From Nitrospira sp. (GTDB taxonomy: Bacteria > Nitrospirota > Nitrospiria > Nitrospirales > Nitrospiraceae): DNA of 64,000 nt. Location of the stretch: the NCBI GenBank assembly GCA_025934915.1, contig JAICWG010000005.1, forward strand, positions 1-64,000, written 5' to 3'. Shown here piece after piece: positions 8,833 through 18,088 of the stretch (the stretch's first letter is position 1; each line of letters opens with the position of its first letter). Below the pieces are notes generated by a model. The model was not told where the DNA came from. It did no database searches and saw nothing but the letters and a program-made list of their open reading frames with translations. A program made the position numbers and the translations under genes.

Positions 8833-8892
8833 CGGCCGTCCCTTTCGGATCTATGCCATCTCTTCATCCCTCACACGTGACGCTTCACGACT

Positions 8893-9672
8893 TCATGCTT
8901 CTGTTTCGGCCAATTTCGGCTGCCGCTTTTCCAAAAATGCCTGCGCGGCTTCGTGTTTGTCGGAAGTGGCGCACAATCGACCGAATAATTCCGCTTCCCT
9001 GGCTAGGCCCTCCGACAGTGGGATGTCGATTCCCCCTCTAATCGCATGAAGCGCGGCCTCGATAGCAGCTTTCCCGTGCGTGGTCATCGAGGCGGCAATG
9101 GCTTCAACCTGTGCGATCAACTCGTGCGGCGACACCACTCGGCTCAGCAGACCGATTCGCAACGCCTCCTCTGCGGAGACACTCTTACCCGTCAAGATCA
9201 TTTCCGCCGCCTTGGAAGGCCCGACGATTCGCGGCAACCGCTGGGTTCCGCCAAAGCCTGGGATGAGACCGAGTTTGATTTCCGGAAGCCCCAACATTGC
9301 GCCTGCAGCCGCCACTCGAATGTGGCAGGCCAGTGCGAGTTCAAGCCCACCGCCGACACACGTTCCATTGATCGCGGCAAGAACCGGCTTGTCTGACCGC
9401 TCAATACGGTTGAGCAGCGCCTGTCCGCGAGAAGCAAACTCCGAACCGCTGTGCTCTGTATGAAGATGAGCCAGTTCATTGATGTCGGCGCCCGCGCAGA
9501 AAAAACGTCCTGTGCCGGTCACAATCACCACTCGGACGTACTCGTCTTCCTCCAACTCGCTCAGGACGAGCTCAAGCTCCTTGAGCACGGAAAAATTCAG
9601 CACATTGGCCGGGGGATTATGGAGAGTGATCCGTGCGACATGATGAGAAATCGTCAATAATTGATGTGGCAT
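8893..9672 (-). CDS. Enoyl-CoA hydratase (crotonase)
   Basis: A 259-residue crotonase. The oxyanion-hole segment FCAGADINEL is present. Both catalytic Glu positions are kept: GGGLELALACH and LPEIKLGLIPGFGGTQRLP. It would hydrate trans-2-enoyl-CoA thioesters such as tiglyl- or methacrylyl-CoA from isoleucine and valine. A GGAGGACCT site precedes the ATG. It is close in layout to the paralogue at 31364, but sits in the amino-acid branch. A 133-base gap separates it from meaB upstream; I see no gene there. Confidence 0.88.
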   Translation of the reverse strand: MPHQLLTISHHVARITLHNPPANVLNFSVLKELELVLSELEEDEYVRVVIVTGTGRFFCAGADINELAHLHTEHSGSEFASRGQALLNRIERSDKPVLAAINGTCVGGGLELALACHIRVAAAGAMLGLPEIKLGLIPGFGGTQRLPRIVGPSKAAEMILTGKSVSAEEALRIGLLSRVVSPHELIAQVEAIAASMTTHGKAAIEAALHAIRGGIDIPLSEGLAREAELFGRLCATSDKHEAAQAFLEKRQPKLAETEA

Positions 9673-9805
9673 AGGTCCTCCAAACCAAGCTTCGCTCGTG
9701 CCGGCGGCTCATCGGGCGCAGCCTTCTTCATTGTCGCCGCCGGATAACTCCCTTCGACTTTTCATCTTTCCATTCCTCACTCTACCCAAGGGATTCGACT
9801 GGACG

Positions 9806-10591
9806 TTAGCGATTTCTGGCTTCACCGACATGTCCGACACCACAGGATTGTTGATACCTTGTCATTGCGGCAGCGAGCTCCGGAATCCCTTCGCCTGTCG
9901 TCGCCACTGTACGCAACACATTCGGACACCATTCCCGCAGATCTCGTAACGTGTTATCCGCGTCAGGAAGATCTCCCTTGTTGACGACGACGATATGTGC
10001 GACTTCCAATAGTCCGGCCTTCATCGCTTGAACCTCGTCGCCCAGGCCAGGCGCCACCACTGCCACAACAATATGCGCGAGATCGACGATGTCGACTTCA
10101 TTCTGGCCGACCCCGATGGTCTCAATCAGAATCACCTCATATCCGGCTGCTTCCAATACCAGCGCTGCATCGCCGGTCGCTGGAGCAAGCCCCCCATGAT
10201 GTCCACGAGTGGCCATGCTTCTGACATACACGTCGTGATCCAGAGCATGTTCCTGCATTCTGATACGGTCACCCAACAGAGCACCGCCCGTGAGGGGACT
10301 GCTGATATCAACCGCCAACACGCCGACTTTCAACCCACGCCGCCGATATAGACTCACTAAGCGATCGACAACCGTACTCTTTCCCGCTCCGGGATACCCC
10401 GTTACCCCGATCACGGTCGTCCTCCGCGAGGTATTGTTGAGGAAACGCAGCACTTCTCTGGCGCCCGGATGGTTTTCCAGCAAGGAGATCAGACGTGATA
10501 CGGCGCGGACGTTTCCGGCTCTAACTTGCTCAGCTAAGGTCATCAAGTCGCGGATGTCGCACATGAACATGTGTGAACCGATGGGACTCAT
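9806..10591 (-). CDS. meaB: MeaB/ArgK GTPase, methylmalonyl-CoA mutase chaperone
   Basis: A G3E-family P-loop GTPase that loads and protects adenosylcobalamin in acyl-CoA mutases. P-loop GYPGAGKST, the SSPLTGGALLGDR segment, switch motif ATRGHHGG, ETIGVGQNEVD and the NKGD guanine motif are all visible. At 261 residues it is shorter than the usual 310-340; it ends soon after the GTPase core and appears to lack the C-terminal dimerisation helices. The start overlaps the stop of the HMG-CoA lyase gene by 4 bases (ATGA). Its place between the mutase and the liu genes fits the role. Confidence 0.88.
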   Translation of the reverse strand: MSPIGSHMFMCDIRDLMTLAEQVRAGNVRAVSRLISLLENHPGAREVLRFLNNTSRRTTVIGVTGYPGAGKSTVVDRLVSLYRRRGLKVGVLAVDISSPLTGGALLGDRIRMQEHALDHDVYVRSMATRGHHGGLAPATGDAALVLEAAGYEVILIETIGVGQNEVDIVDLAHIVVAVVAPGLGDEVQAMKAGLLEVAHIVVVNKGDLPDADNTLRDLREWCPNVLRTVATTGEGIPELAAAMTRYQQSCGVGHVGEARNR

Positions 10592-11535
10592 GCAGCACCC
10601 TCATACGCGGTTTGCTCTGTCTGTACCTGTGATAAACGTGACGATAGTCGGCGGTTCAGCACCTTACCGATCTCCCTTGCCGCCGCAATGACCTTGTGTT
10701 CATCCACGACAAGCGAAGCGCCGGATGCCTTTAGCGCATAGACCACGTCTTCCGTCGCAACGTTCCCCGACGCCCCTGGCGCGTACGGACACCCTCCGAT
10801 CCCCCCTGCAGCTGTGTCGAACGCCTCGATGCTGTACTCTGTCCACGCGGTCAGGACATTGGCCACAGCCATGCCGCAGGTATCATGAACGTGAAGGGAG
10901 AGACGGCTCCGATTGATGCGTGGCACTATTTCATCTAATAACTTTCGGATATCCCGAGGAGCAGCCTTTCCAACAGTGTCCCCGAGAGAGATTTCGTCTA
11001 CCCCAAGATCGAGTAACTGCAGCACCACATCCAGAACCTGCGACGGCTGGACGACACCTTCAAAGGGACAATGGGTCACGGTAGAAACGTACCCGCGCAC
11101 GGTCATGTCATCACGTTTCGCACCGAATACCACCGGTCTGAATCGCTTGATCGACTCGTCAATCGCGCAGTTAATGTTCCGTTGTGTGAACAAGTCGGAT
11201 GCCGCCGTAAAGACGGCAATCTTATTCACCCCCACCGCCCTCGCCCGTTCCAATCCCCGTTCGTTCGGCACCAGCGCCGAATAGATAACGCCGGGCAGTC
11301 GCTCGATCCTCCGGAACACCTCGTCGGAATCCGCCAATTGTGGAACGGCACGAGGCGACACAAACGACCCTGCTTCGATCTCTGCCACACCGCTCTTGGA
11401 CAAGGCATCCACAAACGCCACCTTGGCCTCCGTGGGGACGACGTCCGATTCATTCTGCAGTCCGTCTCGTGGACCGACCTCGACGATCCGGATCACAGCC
11501 GCATTTGCCTTTGGTCCGTTGCCCTCTCGCATCAT
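10588..11535 (-). CDS. liuE: Hydroxymethylglutaryl-CoA lyase
   Basis: A DRE-TIM metallolyase that splits HMG-CoA into acetyl-CoA and acetoacetate, the last step of leucine breakdown. It opens with IVEVGPRDGLQNE (metal-binding Asp). It has SLGDTVGKA, the metal-binding HVHDTCGMA, and the C-terminal catalytic-Cys loop GIGGCPYAPGASGN. The frame stays open up to 11613, but an ATG at 11535 has a GGAG site 6 bases ahead and avoids a 56-base overlap with liuC, so I take it (315 residues). The stop overlaps the meaB start by 4 bases. Confidence 0.9.
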   Translation of the reverse strand: MMREGNGPKANAAVIRIVEVGPRDGLQNESDVVPTEAKVAFVDALSKSGVAEIEAGSFVSPRAVPQLADSDEVFRRIERLPGVIYSALVPNERGLERARAVGVNKIAVFTAASDLFTQRNINCAIDESIKRFRPVVFGAKRDDMTVRGYVSTVTHCPFEGVVQPSQVLDVVLQLLDLGVDEISLGDTVGKAAPRDIRKLLDEIVPRINRSRLSLHVHDTCGMAVANVLTAWTEYSIEAFDTAAGGIGGCPYAPGASGNVATEDVVYALKASGASLVVDEHKVIAAAREIGKVLNRRLSSRLSQVQTEQTAYEGAA

Positions 11536-11557
11536 GCGACGCTCCACAGCAGCCTCT

Positions 11558-12358
11558 TTACTCCACGCCTGTCGATATAACCCAGTTCGGTGTTCGGTGT
11601 TCGCGAAAGGCACGAATCCCTTCCTGCCCTTCAGATGAAAGGCGAGCCCCTACGTTCCCTTCGACACAAGCCTTCCAACGCTCGCCATCGGACAGACAGT
11701 AAAGTCGGCGTAACAGCGCCTTCGTGTCCCGCACAGCCTGCGGAGCGAGATGGGTAATCCGTTCAGTCAATGATGCGACATGGGCTCCTAGCGCAGCCGG
11801 TTCAACGACATCATGGATCAGACCGTTGTCTTGAGCGATCGATGCGGAAAACGGTTCACCGGTTAGACAGAATCGTCGCGCAAAAGAGCCCCCGGTCTTC
11901 GTAAGCACGAAGGGCGCGATCACAGCGGGGACCAACCCCAAACGGACCTCGCTGAACGCGAATGTTGCATTCGCAGCAGCTACGGCGATGTCGCACGCTG
12001 CAATCAACCCGATTCCTCCGCCATAGACAGCTCCCTGAATGCATCCGATCACGGGACAAGGACATTCATCAATAGAACGAAGCATCGTCATGAGCTGTTC
12101 GGCGTCCTGTCGCGCTTCTGGTGTGGACACGATTCGATCGGTCCTCATCCAGTCGAGGTCTGCCCCAGCACAAAATGTCGGACCCCTACCGGTCAAGACG
12201 ATTGCGCGCACCGAGTGATCCTGTCCCAATGTCGTAAAGGCTTCGCACAGTTCCTCCACCATGCGGGCATCGAACGCGTTCCGTCGATCAGGCCGATTTA
12301 AGGTCACCCGTGCGCACCCTTTACTCGACTCAACGAGGATCAGCGTAGAATGCTTCAT
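11558..12358 (-). CDS. liuC: Methylglutaconyl-CoA hydratase (crotonase family)
   Basis: A crotonase of 266 residues. FCAGADLDWM forms the oxyanion hole. The GGGIGLIAACD segment and the SEVRLGLVPAVIAPFV segment are the pattern of 3-methylglutaconyl-CoA hydratases (LiuC/AUH) rather than of general enoyl-CoA hydratases, which have GGTQRL there. It would convert 3-methylglutaconyl-CoA to HMG-CoA between the carboxylase and HMG-CoA lyase genes that flank it. An ATG at 12358 has a GAGG site; a GTG at 12370 that overlaps the previous stop (GTGA) is the alternative. Confidence 0.87.
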   Translation of the reverse strand: MKHSTLILVESSKGCARVTLNRPDRRNAFDARMVEELCEAFTTLGQDHSVRAIVLTGRGPTFCAGADLDWMRTDRIVSTPEARQDAEQLMTMLRSIDECPCPVIGCIQGAVYGGGIGLIAACDIAVAAANATFAFSEVRLGLVPAVIAPFVLTKTGGSFARRFCLTGEPFSASIAQDNGLIHDVVEPAALGAHVASLTERITHLAPQAVRDTKALLRRLYCLSDGERWKACVEGNVGARLSSEGQEGIRAFREHRTPNWVISTGVE

Positions 12359-12366
12359 GGGGCGCC

Positions 12367-13971
12367 TCACATGCGAAAAACAGGGAAGTGCGACGAGCGG
12401 ATCGGCGTCATCATTGCGACGTCAAGACACAGACCGAGAATTGTACGTGTATCCACTGGATCGATGATCGCATCATCCCAGAGCCGTGCCGTACTGAAAT
12501 AGGGACTGCCCTCCCGCTCGTACTGGGCTCGTATCGAGTCCATGATCCTTCGCTGCTCGTCTTCCGACGGGGACCCTTTGTCACGGGCTCTTTGCTGCTG
12601 CTTCACCGCCAAGAGTACCTGGGCAGCCTGTTGCGCCCCCATCACCGACGTCCGCGCATTGGGCCAGAGAAAGAGAAAGCGTGGAGCGTAGGCCCGTCCG
12701 CACATGGCATAATTACCGGCGCCATGAGAGGCGCCTATAATAATGGTGAATTTCGGGACATCGGCAGTCGCCACCGCTTGCACCATCTTGGCGCCATCCT
12801 TGATGATCCCTCTCGTCTCGTACTCCTTACCGACCATGAAGCCTGTGATGTTTTGGAGAAACACCAGCGGCAGCCGTCGCTGGGCGCAGAGTTGGACGAA
12901 GTGGGCGCCTTTTAAGGCGGCCTCGGAGAACAGCACGCCGTTGTTCGCGACGATGCCGACTTGGTGCCCCATCCAACGGGCGAAACCACACATGAGCGTT
13001 CGGCCGTAGCGGGCCTTAAACTCATGAAAGCGGCTGCCGTCCACCAAGCGGGCAATGACTTCATGGGCATCGAAGGTCTGCCGTGGATTGTTTGGAATGA
13101 GTCCATACAGCTCGTCGGACGGATAGCGCGGCTCTTCGATCGATGTCGGTCTGCGAAGGACCGGACGTCGAGGCAGTGTCTCAATGATCGACCGGCAGAT
13201 CTCCAGCGCCTCGTGGTCATTGTCCGCCAGGTGATCGCTCACGCCTGAGAGCCTGGTGTGTAGATCGGCGCCGCCGAGCTCTTCCGCCGTGACCTCTTCG
13301 CCGGTTGCCGCTTTGACCAGCGGAGGTCCAGCCAGATAAATGGTGCCGGTCCCTTTGACGATCACGTTCTCGTCACACATGGCCGGCACATAGGCGCCAC
13401 CGGCGGTGCACATCCCCATGACGACGGCAATTTGAGGAACACCGAGAGCGGACATACGCGCCTGGTTATAAAAGATCCGTCCGAAGTGTTCCTTGTCGGC
13501 GAAGACATCGGCCTGCATCGGGAGAAACACGCCGCCTGAATCCACGAGGTAGATTGCGGGCAGTCGGTTTTCCAACGCGATCTCCTGAGCCCGGAGATGT
13601 TTCTTGATCGTCATGGGGAAATAGGTCCCGCCTTTAACCGTCGCGTCGTTGGCGGCGATGACACAGGGCCGTCCCGACACATAGCCGATACCTGTCACCA
13701 GACCTGCAGCGGAGATCTGGTCGTCGTACATCCCGGATGCTGCCAAGGGACTGAGTTCCAGCCAGCCTCCATTAGGATCGAGCAACTTCGCGATACGGTC
13801 ACGGGCGGTCAGTTTGCCACGTTGTTGATGAAGGGCGATTGCTTCCGGCGGCCCTCCGGATCGAGCGAGGGTGAGATGTTTCTGGAGGTCCGCCACCAAA
13901 CTCTCATAGTGCGCACGATTCGAGGCGAATTCGCGGGAGGCGGCAATCACCGAAGTCGTCAACGTGCGCAT
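12367..13971 (-). CDS. liuB: Methylcrotonyl-CoA carboxylase, carboxyltransferase (beta) subunit
   Basis: A 534-residue biotin-dependent acyl-CoA carboxyltransferase. Segments such as [39 protein letters not shown] and [17 protein letters not shown] match the methylcrotonyl-CoA type closely; propionyl-CoA carboxylase beta chains differ in these regions. The CoA oxyanion-hole glycines ([19 protein letters not shown]) are intact. It needs a biotin carboxylase / biotin-carrier alpha subunit, which I do not find in this window. It lies directly upstream of liuC (GTGA overlap possible) and after the cobalamin-binding mutase subunit. Confidence 0.9.
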   Translation of the reverse strand: MRTLTTSVIAASREFASNRAHYESLVADLQKHLTLARSGGPPEAIALHQQRGKLTARDRIAKLLDPNGGWLELSPLAASGMYDDQISAAGLVTGIGYVSGRPCVIAANDATVKGGTYFPMTIKKHLRAQEIALENRLPAIYLVDSGGVFLPMQADVFADKEHFGRIFYNQARMSALGVPQIAVVMGMCTAGGAYVPAMCDENVIVKGTGTIYLAGPPLVKAATGEEVTAEELGGADLHTRLSGVSDHLADNDHEALEICRSIIETLPRRPVLRRPTSIEEPRYPSDELYGLIPNNPRQTFDAHEVIARLVDGSRFHEFKARYGRTLMCGFARWMGHQVGIVANNGVLFSEAALKGAHFVQLCAQRRLPLVFLQNITGFMVGKEYETRGIIKDGAKMVQAVATADVPKFTIIIGASHGAGNYAMCGRAYAPRFLFLWPNARTSVMGAQQAAQVLLAVKQQQRARDKGSPSEDEQRRIMDSIRAQYEREGSPYFSTARLWDDAIIDPVDTRTILGLCLDVAMMTPIRSSHFPVFRM

Positions 13972-13977
13972 GGTTCT

Positions 13978-14385
13978 TCAGCCATGTGGTTTGAGCCCTT
14001 TGACGAACGTCACGATCTCCTGGACAGGCGCACCGGGCCTGAACAGGGCCTTCACGCCGTCCGCTGTGAGCGCCGCGACATCTTCATCGGGAATGATTCC
14101 GCCGCCGAACAAGGCGATGTCCTCTGCATCCTGTTCGTTGAGGAGTTCGAGAACGCGTCGGAACAGCGTCTTATGGGCTCCTGAAAGGATGCTCAAACCG
14201 ATCGCATCCACATTCTCTTGGATCGCCGTATTGACGACCTGTTCCGGCGTCTGATGCAGACCGGTATAGACGACTTCCATTCCGGCATCTCGCAATGCAC
14301 GGGCGATGAGCTTCACACCTCGATCATGGCCGTCGAGGCCGACTTTGCCGATCAGAATCCGCAGGGGCGCACTCGCTACTGCCAT
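13978..14385 (-). CDS. mcmB: Methylmalonyl-CoA mutase, cobalamin-binding subunit
   Basis: A 135-residue stand-alone B12-binding domain. The motif GLDGHDRG supplies the lower-axial His. SILSGAHKTL and GGGIIPDED complete the D-x-H-x2-G ... S-x-L ... G-G signature of base-off cobalamin binding. It would join the catalytic subunit at 15471, as in the split mutases of archaea and some bacteria. It overlaps the start of the upstream hydrolase gene's 3' end by 10 bases and has a GAGGTGA ribosome binding site. Confidence 0.9.
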   Translation of the reverse strand: MAVASAPLRILIGKVGLDGHDRGVKLIARALRDAGMEVVYTGLHQTPEQVVNTAIQENVDAIGLSILSGAHKTLFRRVLELLNEQDAEDIALFGGGIIPDEDVAALTADGVKALFRPGAPVQEIVTFVKGLKPHG

Positions 14386-15224
14386 GCTGTCACCTCACGA
14401 AGAAAATATTTGCCATTCTGATCCCTTCGAACGTATCCCGCCTGAACCACGGGATCATGTTCGAAGAGCAGCAGCCATCGCTCTTCAAACGCCCGATCCA
14501 ACACCCATCGTTTCGTCTCCAGGGTCTGAATGGGAAAGAGATCGTAGCTCATGATGTAGGGAAGCGGCAGATGCGAGACGGTCGGAATCAGGTCTCCCAG
14601 GAAAAAGGCGATCTGCCCTTCCGATTCGATTTTGACGCTCTGATGGTAGCGTGTATGGCCGGCGGTGACGACTGCGGTCACGCCGGGAACGAGTTCCGTA
14701 TCGCCATGCAGGAATTCCCACTGATTGATGGAATCGATTGGTGTAAAGTTGTCCGGGCGGTAGCTGGCTCTAGTCCGTTCATTGGCGCGAGCAGCATCTT
14801 CAAATTCACCCTGTTGAATGACGTAACGCGCCTGAGGGAAAACCGCCCTGATACTCCCATCCTCTCCACTCATGGTATTTCCCCCGGCATGGTCAAAATG
14901 CAGATGCGTGTTGATGACCAGATGGATATCATCCGGCCCCAGACCTAGCCGCTTGAGAGATTCCAGTATCGTCGGCGTTCGCTCGACGGCGAACATGTTC
15001 CGAAACTTCTCGTCTTCCTTTGTTCCCAGTCCGGTGTCCACCAGGATATTTCTTCCGTTCGCTCTAATCAGTAAAGCAGTGAGGCTAAGGGAGATCCGAT
15101 TCAACTCATCGGCAGGACAACATTTTCCCCACAGGGCCTTCGGCACAACCCCAAACATGGCTCCCCCATCCAGCCGGAACCGACCGTCGCTCACGGGATA
15201 AATGTCAAACGCACCGAGCTTCAT
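14376..15224 (-). CDS. Metallo-beta-lactamase-fold hydrolase
   Basis: A 282-residue protein. The dinuclear metal site is clear: THLHFDHAGG, AGHTRYHQS, FFLGDLIPT and LLFEHDP. The ATG at 15224 with a GAGAGGA site is preferred over the longer open frame reaching 15452, whose extra 76 residues look unstructured. The family includes quorum-quenching lactonases and thioesterases; its position between the two mutase subunits suggests a CoA-thioester or lactone substrate, but this is not shown by sequence. The 246 bases upstream (15225-15470) contain no gene that I can support. Confidence 0.8.
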   Translation of the reverse strand: MKLGAFDIYPVSDGRFRLDGGAMFGVVPKALWGKCCPADELNRISLSLTALLIRANGRNILVDTGLGTKEDEKFRNMFAVERTPTILESLKRLGLGPDDIHLVINTHLHFDHAGGNTMSGEDGSIRAVFPQARYVIQQGEFEDAARANERTRASYRPDNFTPIDSINQWEFLHGDTELVPGVTAVVTAGHTRYHQSVKIESEGQIAFFLGDLIPTVSHLPLPYIMSYDLFPIQTLETKRWVLDRAFEERWLLLFEHDPVVQAGYVRRDQNGKYFLREVTAWQ

Positions 15225-15470
15225 AATCCTCTCTCCATACCTCCTGGCCTCGGCTGGAAGGTTCGGGGCACGGAGGCTTTCGCCATAGCGCCGAATCTGA
15301 TTCAGTAGCAAATGGATGCGCCTATCCTTCCCATCCTCCATTCGGCAGTGGACGACCAGAATGCCTCCCACTGCGCGCATGCGACGAGCACCGCCCGTTA
15401 TGATCACAATCTGATCGACCTTGGGTGCGCGTCGCGCGAGCACAGGAGGCATCCTGGTTGTCCGCTGCCA

Positions 15471-17066
15471 TCACAACACCACCGGCTCCCGATACGTTCC
15501 CAACACTTCTTTCAAGGCCATGCATATTTCACCTAATGTCGCCTTGGCTTTCACCGCGTCGATGAGATACGGCATCACGTTCTCGCCACACGAAGCCGCT
15601 TCCTGCAACGCCTCGACGGTGCCGGCCATCTTGAAGGAATCGCGACATTTGCGTAGATCCGAAAGACGCGCCACCTGTTCCTGTTCGACATCCTGTCCGA
15701 TCTTGAAGATCGGGATCGGACGTTCCACCGGTTCCACATACTCGTTGACACCCACGATAATCCGCTCTTTTCGTTCCGACTCGCGCAGATACCGTTGCGA
15801 GGCGTCAAGGATTTCGCGCTGTGGAAATCCCCGTTCGATCGCTCGGATCATGCCGCCCATGTCATCCAATCGATGAAAGTAATCCTGCGCCGCTTCCTCC
15901 AGGCGATTCGTGAGGGTTTCGACATAATAAGAACCGCCGAGAGGATCGACGCTATTGGTGACTTCGCTCTCCTGCGCAATAATCTGTTGCGTGCGCAGCG
16001 CCAGTTTCACCGCATCTTCGGTCGGAAGCGCGAGCGTTTCGTCCATCGAATTGGTATGGAGGGACTGCGCGCCGCCCAAGACGGCGGCCAGAGCCTGGAT
16101 CGTCGTACGGACTACATTGTTCATGGGCTGTTGTGCCGTGAGGGAACAGCCGGCGGTCTGCGCGTGACAGCGGAGCTGCACCGAACGCGGATCGCCGGGC
16201 CGGTATCGACGTGTCATTTCGCGGGCCCATAGCCGACGGGCCGCGCGGAACTTGGCGATCTCCTCAAAAAAGTCATTGTGCGCGTTGAAAAAGAACGAGA
16301 GCTGCGGAGCGAATCGGTCCACGGGAAGACCGGCTTTGACCGCCGCTTCCACATAGGTCAGACCGTTGTACAGAGTAAAGGCCAGTTCCTGGATCGCGGT
16401 CGAGCCGGCTTCCCGAATGTGATACCCGCTGATACTGACCGGATGCCATTTGGGGACATGCTCGGAACAATACGCGATGGTATCGGTGATCAAACGGAGC
16501 GAGGGTTCCGGCGGAAAGAGCCACTCTTTCTGCGCAATGTATTCCTTCAGAATATCGTTCTGCAATGTGCCGTTCAGTCGCTCAAGACGGATGCCGCGCT
16601 TCTCCGCGACCGCGAGATACATCGCAAAGATCACGGCTGCCGGACCGTTGATCGTCATCGACGTGGTGACCTGATCAAGTGGAATGTCCTCGAACAGTCG
16701 CTCCATATCGTCGAGCGACGAGATCGCGACACCGCAGCGACCGATCTCACCGTGTGCGAGCAGGCTGTCTGCATCAATCCCCATCAGCGTGGGCATGTCA
16801 AACGCGACGCTTAAGCCGTTTTGCCCATGTTGGAGAAGATATTTGAACCGACGGTTGGTGTCCTCCGCCGATCCGAAGCCGGCGAACTGTCGCATGGTCC
16901 AGAGCCGGCCACGATACATAGTCGGATAGACCCCTCGCGTGTACGGGAACTGGCCTGGTGCTCCAAGCTCCTCGTCCGGCGACCAGTCCTTTAAATCGTC
17001 GTGGGTATACACCAGGTTGGTATCGAATCCTGAGAGAGAGGTGAATCTCGGTTTACGTTCTTGCAT
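15471..17066 (-). CDS. mcmA: Methylmalonyl-CoA mutase, catalytic subunit
   Basis: A 531-residue TIM-barrel subunit of an adenosylcobalamin acyl-CoA mutase, without the C-terminal B12 domain (supplied by the gene at 13978). Conserved blocks include [38 protein letters not shown] and [12 protein letters not shown]. The residue pair reported to separate methylmalonyl- from isobutyryl-CoA mutases reads Tyr47 and Arg191 here, the methylmalonyl type. It would make succinyl-CoA from methylmalonyl-CoA; propionyl-CoA carboxylase and epimerase are not in the window. A GGAG site precedes the ATG. Confidence 0.9.
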   Translation of the reverse strand: MQERKPRFTSLSGFDTNLVYTHDDLKDWSPDEELGAPGQFPYTRGVYPTMYRGRLWTMRQFAGFGSAEDTNRRFKYLLQHGQNGLSVAFDMPTLMGIDADSLLAHGEIGRCGVAISSLDDMERLFEDIPLDQVTTSMTINGPAAVIFAMYLAVAEKRGIRLERLNGTLQNDILKEYIAQKEWLFPPEPSLRLITDTIAYCSEHVPKWHPVSISGYHIREAGSTAIQELAFTLYNGLTYVEAAVKAGLPVDRFAPQLSFFFNAHNDFFEEIAKFRAARRLWAREMTRRYRPGDPRSVQLRCHAQTAGCSLTAQQPMNNVVRTTIQALAAVLGGAQSLHTNSMDETLALPTEDAVKLALRTQQIIAQESEVTNSVDPLGGSYYVETLTNRLEEAAQDYFHRLDDMGGMIRAIERGFPQREILDASQRYLRESERKERIIVGVNEYVEPVERPIPIFKIGQDVEQEQVARLSDLRKCRDSFKMAGTVEALQEAASCGENVMPYLIDAVKAKATLGEICMALKEVLGTYREPVVL

Positions 17067-17105
17067 CGATCTGCTCCAGACCGTGCTGAGAAACAGGGAC
17101 CAAGA

Positions 17106-18005
17106 TCAAAACTTACCGTTTATCGCTTCCTGCCGTTCGGTCTTCCCTTCGTAGACATAGAATCCGCGGCCGCACTTCCGTCCCAACCACCCTGCTTCAA
17201 CATATCGACGGAGTAAGGGGCACGCGCGAAATTTGGGATCACCCAAGTCTTGATGCAAAACATCGCAGATGGCCAGCACTGTATCCAAACCGATGCGGTC
17301 GGCAAGTGCCAGTGGTCCCACGGGATGATTGGCGCCCGCGGTCATCGCTATATCGATGTCTTCCGCCGACGCGACTCTTTCTTCCAATGCGAAAATCGCT
17401 TCATTGATCATGGGAATCAGCACGCGGTTCACAATGAATCCCGGCACATCGTTAGCCACAACCGGTGTTTTCCCCAAGCGCTTTGCCAAATCGAGCGCGA
17501 GTTGCGTCGTTCGTTCGGATGTTTCCAACCCACGAACCACCTCCACGAGGCGCATCACGGGCGCAGGATTCATGAAATGCAGGCCGACGATGCGGTCTGG
17601 CCTGCCGGAGGCGGCTCCCAACTTCGTGATTGAAATGGATGAGGTGTTGCTCGCGAGCACCACCTGTGGTGCGCAGATTCGATTCAATTGGGCGAAGAGT
17701 TCCTGCTTCACCGTGAGATCTTCCGGAACTGCTTCGATGACCAGTTGCACATCTCGCAAGCGATCAAGCTGCCCCAGTGGACGGACGAGCGCCAATACCT
17801 CTCCGGCCTGATGATCGGTAAGACTGCCTCGTTCAACTGCGCGTTGCAGTCCCACGCGGATCTTGGAAATGGCTGCTGTTAACGGTGGTTCGGCGACATC
17901 GACAAGGAGAACTTCATAGCCGACGGTTGCACAGACCTGGCTGATGCCGCGGCCCATCTGGCCGGCTCCCACAATCCCTATTTTTTTGATGTCCTCAAGC
18001 TTCAT
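17106..18005 (-). CDS. 3-hydroxyacyl-CoA (3-hydroxybutyryl-CoA) dehydrogenase
   Basis: An NAD-dependent dehydrogenase of 299 residues. The Rossmann motif GIVGAGQMGRG is at the N-terminus, followed by the HFMNPAPVM catalytic His block and the C-terminal helical domain with NRVLIPMINEAIFALEE and GANHPVGPLALADRIGLD. Length and pattern fit the single-domain 3-hydroxybutyryl-CoA dehydrogenase group. It could serve the acetoacetyl-CoA or the 2-methyl-3-hydroxybutyryl-CoA step. The ATG at 18005 has a GGAGG site; the open frame extends 12 codons further. It lies between the mutase and a thiolase on the same strand. Confidence 0.87.
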   Translation of the reverse strand: MKLEDIKKIGIVGAGQMGRGISQVCATVGYEVLLVDVAEPPLTAAISKIRVGLQRAVERGSLTDHQAGEVLALVRPLGQLDRLRDVQLVIEAVPEDLTVKQELFAQLNRICAPQVVLASNTSSISITKLGAASGRPDRIVGLHFMNPAPVMRLVEVVRGLETSERTTQLALDLAKRLGKTPVVANDVPGFIVNRVLIPMINEAIFALEERVASAEDIDIAMTAGANHPVGPLALADRIGLDTVLAICDVLHQDLGDPKFRACPLLRRYVEAGWLGRKCGRGFYVYEGKTERQEAINGKF

Positions 18006-18088
18006 GGCGTCGAACCTCCATCCTTCGTCAACATCACCCATCCATCGTGACGGAGCGTGAGGCCTGACGAGTGTCGATCGACGACTTT

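Noticed and set aside
15225-15452. 76-residue N-terminal extension of the metallo-hydrolase
   Set aside because: The internal ATG at 15224 has a strong ribosome binding site and starts exactly where the family fold begins.
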